Source: UBA4951 sp963616935 (lineage in GTDB: Bacteria; Bacillota_I; Bacilli_A; RFN20; CAG-826). From it: a stretch of 64,000 nucleotides of DNA. The position numbers and the translations under genes were made by a program. The notes below the pieces were generated by a model. It saw only the letters and a program-made list of their open reading frames with translations, had not been told where the DNA came from and searched no databases. The stretch covers positions 82,124 through 146,123 of the forward strand of contig CAVEMS010000004.1 of NCBI GenBank assembly GCA_963616935.1, in the 5' to 3' direction. The first letter of the stretch is position 1, and each line of letters opens with the position of its first letter. Shown here piece by piece: positions 60,207-64,000 of this stretch.

Positions 60207-62383
60207 TTTTTCTTTCCAATCCATTTGATTTCATTCGCTTCTAGCGTCACTTCGCTGGACTTCCCGTCGATATCATAGAAATTCGTCTTGATAGCCCTAT
60301 CGACGTTGTTAATTATCGCATAGCTATCGGTGTTTGGATAATAGAAGCAATCCGTCTCGAATGCCTCACTATAGGCCTTATGGAGCTTTTCTTCCTTTTT
60401 GGCGGCCCATAGGATTGCCTTATAGATCGTTCTTCTATTCTCGTAGCCATCGCCTAAGCCGGCGAAGTAGACGCTTCGGCCAGCGCCATAATCGTTAACG
60501 GCCAAGGACAGGTGTCCCGTATGCGGCGCGCCTTTAGGGAAATTGGCGTCATAACGGACGTCCAAAACCTTCGCCCCGATGGAATAAACCCCACGTGAGG
60601 CGGAAGGGCTATAGTAAATGGCGTTTAAACTTGGTAAGCCATCCGTGATGAAGTGGCTATCCAAGTCGACTTTCAAATCGCGATATAGCATATAGGAATA
60701 GCCTTTTTCCTTTTCGACGCCTAGGACATCGGAGAGCTGGAAATACCTTCCTTGATACTGATATCCGCTCGCATCGCCGATGCCGATAAAACCACCGCCA
60801 CCAAAGACGAATTCCCTGATTTTGGATACCAATTTATCGTTTTTCCAGCACTCATCGCCAGAGAAAGAAGTGCCTGGAATTCCGTTTGTTATTAGCACAT
60901 CGACATCGATGTCTTTCATATTGATGACTTCGTCGAAGGAAAGGAAACTAACGTCCACCGGCTCTCCCGCCAAAGCGAGCAAAAGACCGCTATAGGCTTC
61001 GTTATCTTGCCAAACGTCGTCAATTCCGATGCCATTCATCATCCAAGTGTTCATTTTGCCATAGTATGACAAGATGCCAACTTTGACATGATTAAGCGAT
61101 CCGTCTTTCCCCGCCTTCTCTTTTATAAGACGGAACTCGTCGCATACGTCCTTGATTTTTTTGCAAAAATTCGGATATTTAGCGGCCAATGACAAATAGC
61201 CTCCGAATCCGATGCGGTCTAATGGCTTCTTTAGCATCGCCCTTCTTTCGTTTCCCCAGAAAAGGCTCAAATCATGCGTCGCTCTTTCGTCATCTGGGAT
61301 GGTATCGGGGAAGAAATAGGGATTTAGCCTGCCTTCCACGTATTTGATGCCCGTCATGGAAGAGAGTTGGCGGATATAGATGCCACTATGGGGAGCGCCT
61401 ACCACCGCATCAAGGCCAATCGAGGAGAAATAAGGGTTATAAGGCTCCGTGCCGATACGATTATCGCCATCGAACATCATGGCCTTTTTGCCGTATTTAT
61501 GGCAAAGATCGACGAACATCTTGGCCCACGAACAGCATAGCTTTTGCACCATATCGATGTATTTCTTCGTTTTTTCGCCCGGAACGACGAAACGATTCGC
61601 ATAGTATCCTTCGGTGACGACGTCTTCCAAGGTGATTTCCTCGCCGTATGTTTCCTTATATTTTTCAAACATCTTTGGCGAGGCCGTCGAAGCGTAGTTA
61701 TGCCAGTCGAAAAGCTTTTGCTTCTTGCCGTCAATCCAAAGGAAAAAGAAGTTATAGAAAAAGGTGGTGAAGCGCACGACCGTGACGTCTTCGTTCTTCC
61801 TTAACCACTCTTCCATATTCGATAGCATACGTTCTAAAGCTTCAGGATATATCGGATCCAAATCGAGGTCTTTAGGACAAGTCCAATTGTTCGTCACATA
61901 GTTATATATTTGGACGGGATCCCAGGTGTTTAAGGCAAAATAGTTCACCGTATACTCATGGAATTTGCTCGCACCTTTGATACGAACCCTGTTATTGCCG
62001 ACATATTCGAAATCGGAATGTAGCTTGCCAGATGTCCGGTCATAAACCTGCCAATACTTCTTGTATTCGTTCAGATTCACTTCGCACTGCCCATCGATTA
62101 TCTCTTCCAATAAAGGTATTTCCAAAGTGTCGCCGAAAGCCGTATACCTTTTAGATATCAAAGCGAAATTCTGAAGATATTCTTTATGCTTCTCCGCGTA
62201 GGCGTTATCTCCTCTGGCGATGAAATAGGTCTTATACACTTCGCAGCCAAAGTCTTTGACGTTCGAAGGAAGAGAGGTGCCGTCGCAATCTCTTACGGCG
62301 TCCGCTCCGACGTATTCGATGAATTTCTTCGTACCTTCCACAAACGTGGAATCGGTGGGTATGGTGATGAATCCTTTTTTCAT
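60203..62383 (-). CDS. GH112 galactosyl phosphorylase (galactosyl-rhamnose or lacto-N-biose type)
   Basis: 726 aa, the usual length of GH112. Sequence landmarks: 'GADAVRDCDGTSLP', 'YDRTSGKLHSDF', 'EYTVNYFALNTWDPVQIYNYVTNNW', 'VVRFTTFFYNFFFLWIDG', 'GYYANRFVVPGEKTKKYIDM', 'MFDGDNRIGTEPYNPYF' (likely general acid Asp307) and 'GLDAVVGAPHSG'. GH112 cuts beta-galactosyl bonds with phosphate and yields alpha-galactose 1-phosphate plus rhamnose or N-acetylhexosamine. The GH78 gene in the same operon favours galactosyl-1,4-rhamnose, but the lectin of substrate residues was not compared. Starts 4 bases after the CBM-type gene. Confidence 0.93.
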   Translation of the reverse strand: MKKGFITIPTDSTFVEGTKKFIEYVGADAVRDCDGTSLPSNVKDFGCEVYKTYFIARGDNAYAEKHKEYLQNFALISKRYTAFGDTLEIPLLEEIIDGQCEVNLNEYKKYWQVYDRTSGKLHSDFEYVGNNRVRIKGASKFHEYTVNYFALNTWDPVQIYNYVTNNWTCPKDLDLDPIYPEALERMLSNMEEWLRKNEDVTVVRFTTFFYNFFFLWIDGKKQKLFDWHNYASTASPKMFEKYKETYGEEITLEDVVTEGYYANRFVVPGEKTKKYIDMVQKLCCSWAKMFVDLCHKYGKKAMMFDGDNRIGTEPYNPYFSSIGLDAVVGAPHSGIYIRQLSSMTGIKYVEGRLNPYFFPDTIPDDERATHDLSLFWGNERRAMLKKPLDRIGFGGYLSLAAKYPNFCKKIKDVCDEFRLIKEKAGKDGSLNHVKVGILSYYGKMNTWMMNGIGIDDVWQDNEAYSGLLLALAGEPVDVSFLSFDEVINMKDIDVDVLITNGIPGTSFSGDECWKNDKLVSKIREFVFGGGGFIGIGDASGYQYQGRYFQLSDVLGVEKEKGYSYMLYRDLKVDLDSHFITDGLPSLNAIYYSPSASRGVYSIGAKVLDVRYDANFPKGAPHTGHLSLAVNDYGAGRSVYFAGLGDGYENRRTIYKAILWAAKKEEKLHKAYSEAFETDCFYYPNTDSYAIINNVDRAIKTNFYDIDGKSSEVTLEANEIKWIGKKK

Positions 62384-62387
62384 TTCG

Positions 62388-64000
62388 TTACTCCAAAACA
62401 GTAAGATTGATGATGATCAAAATGGAATTGTTGCTCTTATCTATGGCAAGGCACTTGACTTGGCCATTCCCTTCGACAAAACGGCCGAATTCGTCGACCA
62501 AATCGCCAAAGTCATAAGTAACATCGATAAAACCGTCAATTCCGTCGATAGCTTCTAAATTGAGTTGGGCGATCCAACCGGCATGGACGGTGATTTCTAG
62601 TTCATCGGGATAGACATAATTTTCGCCATCCCTCGTCCAATTCGGAGCAACGAGGTCTCTTTCTAAGACGTTGACGTTTAAATCGATCCCCGTTAGAGAA
62701 ACGGATCCATTAACGTCCTTCGCTTTGACGTTAAGGCGATATTCTCCTGGCTCATTTGGCGCAAGAATCGAATTTCCATCCTTATCGCTCCAAGCGTATT
62801 GATAGGAGGTTTCGCCATCATAGAAGGATTTGACGCTAAGACCTTCGATATTAAGCTCTGTTCCAAGACGATAGGAGATACTCGCCTCGCCATCATAAGA
62901 AACCACAGGAGCCAAATAAGCGGTCTTATCGGAGCCGAAATCATATCTCGTATCGGCGTTAACCGAAACGTTATCAACGAGCCAGCCGCTGCCAGATGGA
63001 ACTGTCGGAAGGCTTTCTAACGATTCATTCGCAAGATAATCCTTTTCAATGATATGAGTGATATGGAAGTCCTTGATTGAGAATTCTTTGTCGCCTTCTG
63101 CGGTAATTATTTGAATATCCAAGAAAGAAACGCCTAATTTGCTTTCTGGAGCCACGAATTTAAGATTCACTTCTTGGTAGTCTTTGGCTTGGAAAAAAGT
63201 TAGCAATAAGCCGCCGGACGGCGTCCAATCGTCATTGATCACCAAATGAATCTTGCTATCCCCGGTCTTTATCTTTCCCTTAATGACGTAAGTCTCTCCT
63301 TTGACGAATTCGAGGGCGTCCGAATCACAGAATCTCGCCATCGCATTCGCTTCGCCCTTAAACATCAAAGCGTCCTCATCACGTTTGATCAAGGAAAGAG
63401 CGTCATTGGCTTTCGACCAATGCGAAACGTCTTCGGATATGTCTTTCGTGTAAATGTCTTCAGCGCCGAAATAGGTTAAGGTATATCGCTCGATGTATTT
63501 GACATACGCATCCTTTTTCAAGTCGGCATAGTCGAACAAAGTCTCGGAAGTGATGTCATTGCCATCGATTTGCCAAATTCCTTCGGTGTATTTGCCTTGG
63601 GTTTTGATTGCTGGTAGTTCTCCTAGCGCATCGCCTTTCGAATACTCGACGGTCGTGACTTCGTAGAGTCTGAGGTTCTTGATGTAGACGTCGCCGGCCG
63701 TATCGACCCTGAAACGGAAGGTCGCGGTCAGATCCGCGGTCGAGTCGAAGGTGTACTCAAGCCTCGTGAAGGAGGCGTATTCCATCCATTGCTGGGCGAG
63801 GAGGTTCCATGGGTTGTGCAAGAAAAGCACGACGTTGACCCTGTCGCATTTGACGTCGAAGGAGATCTTGTACTTCTTGCCGTTTTGGATGGAGGTGAAG
63901 TCGGCGCTGCTCACGTCGTAGTTGTGGGCCGCTTGATCGGCCAAGCCGTCCTCGTTCTTCATATGGAGGCTGCCGTCCTCGGCCAACGAGAGGTTCGTTC
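62388..64000 (-). CDS. Exported CBM/Ig-like protein, 5' end outside the window
   Basis: Open through the right edge (no start within the window; the first methionine-like codon is a TTG at 63986), so at least 537 codons are seen. Two galactose-binding-like (CBM4_9-type) jelly-roll domains: one at the start ('YKISFDVKCDRVNVVLFLHNPWNLL') and one about 190 residues later ('YVIKGKIKTGDSKIHLVINDDW'). Then two Ig-like (HYR-type) domains ('YRLNVKAKDVNGSVSLTG', 'KCLAIDKSNNSILII'). Probably a secreted glycan-binding protein that starts the operon. GC is about 60% in the last 350 bases and about 40% in the body. Confidence 0.75.
   Translation of the reverse strand, partial: TNLSLAEDGSLHMKNEDGLADQAAHNYDVSSADFTSIQNGKKYKISFDVKCDRVNVVLFLHNPWNLLAQQWMEYASFTRLEYTFDSTADLTATFRFRVDTAGDVYIKNLRLYEVTTVEYSKGDALGELPAIKTQGKYTEGIWQIDGNDITSETLFDYADLKKDAYVKYIERYTLTYFGAEDIYTKDISEDVSHWSKANDALSLIKRDEDALMFKGEANAMARFCDSDALEFVKGETYVIKGKIKTGDSKIHLVINDDWTPSGGLLLTFFQAKDYQEVNLKFVAPESKLGVSFLDIQIITAEGDKEFSIKDFHITHIIEKDYLANESLESLPTVPSGSGWLVDNVSVNADTRYDFGSDKTAYLAPVVSYDGEASISYRLGTELNIEGLSVKSFYDGETSYQYAWSDKDGNSILAPNEPGEYRLNVKAKDVNGSVSLTGIDLNVNVLERDLVAPNWTRDGENYVYPDELEITVHAGWIAQLNLEAIDGIDGFIDVTYDFGDLVDEFGRFVEGNGQVKCLAIDKSNNSILIIINLTVLE

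Noticed and set aside
1..64000. Mollicutes code (TGA = Trp)
   Set aside because: TGA ends real genes (for example at 31478, 41895 and 60203), and Trp is encoded by TGG.
1..64000. Prophage, plasmid or integrative element
   Set aside because: No integrase, capsid, terminase, relaxase, intact transposase or replication gene seen, in spite of the four tRNA genes.

Overview
The window looks like the chromosome of an uncultured, glycan-eating, low-to-mid GC Gram-positive bacterium (Bacillota, most likely a gut-type Bacilli/Erysipelotrichia-like lineage). The grounds are the many lipobox signal peptides with small BIG2, Listeria-Bacteroides and LRR-type surface modules, CUT1 sugar ABC transport with no SusC/SusD or TonB genes, CcpA-type cre palindromes, AGGAGG-type ribosome sites, and TGA used as a true stop (so not the Mycoplasma code). 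Species cannot be named from the sequence alone.

Layout. 1-210: 3' end of a truncated + gene. 323-12415 (-): a five-gene operon of large exported proteins (BIG2, InlB-like, LRR, PPC-like modules), apparently a surface/adhesion set. 13065-14110: a frameshifted Fic-wHTH gene behind a palindromic promoter. 14265-17749: tRNA-Leu(CAA), an isochorismatase-fold hydrolase with a TetR regulator, an AAA/DUF4143 ATPase next to a 24-bp triple repeat, tRNA-Arg(CCG) and tRNA-Leu(CAG). 17766-25531 (-): alpha/beta hydrolase, GH3 glycosidase, a small membrane protein, a secreted 5'-nucleotidase-like enzyme, tRNA-Ala(GGC) and a CPA2 antiporter. 26179-27219: a CE15-like esterase.

28675-44554 (-) is one long glycan-uptake locus: solute-binding lipoprotein, two permeases, three big lipoproteins (one DUF4838), a structured 218-nt leader, GH36 alpha-galactosidase, a short ABC ATPase, a membrane protein and an exported tyrosine phosphatase-like lipoprotein. 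Its promoter carries a cre-like palindrome over the -35. The neighbouring exported proteins at 27326 (-) and 45162 (+) share C-terminal modules and near-identical terminators.

47236-55204: an ADP-ribosylglycohydrolase-family protein (+), an unassigned alpha/alpha-barrel enzyme (-), then GH109-like NAD-dependent glycosidase, an unassigned TIM-barrel-like protein and an AraC regulator (+). 55291-64000 (-): a six-gene operon with a CBM-type exported protein, a GH112 phosphorylase, a Gfo/Idh/MocA oxidoreductase, a GH78 rhamnosidase-like enzyme, mannonate dehydratase (UxuA) and an SDR fructuronate/mannonate oxidoreductase. Together these suggest phosphorolytic use of galactosyl-rhamnose (or galactosyl-HexNAc) plus hexuronates, as from rhamnogalacturonan or another acidic plant or host glycan.
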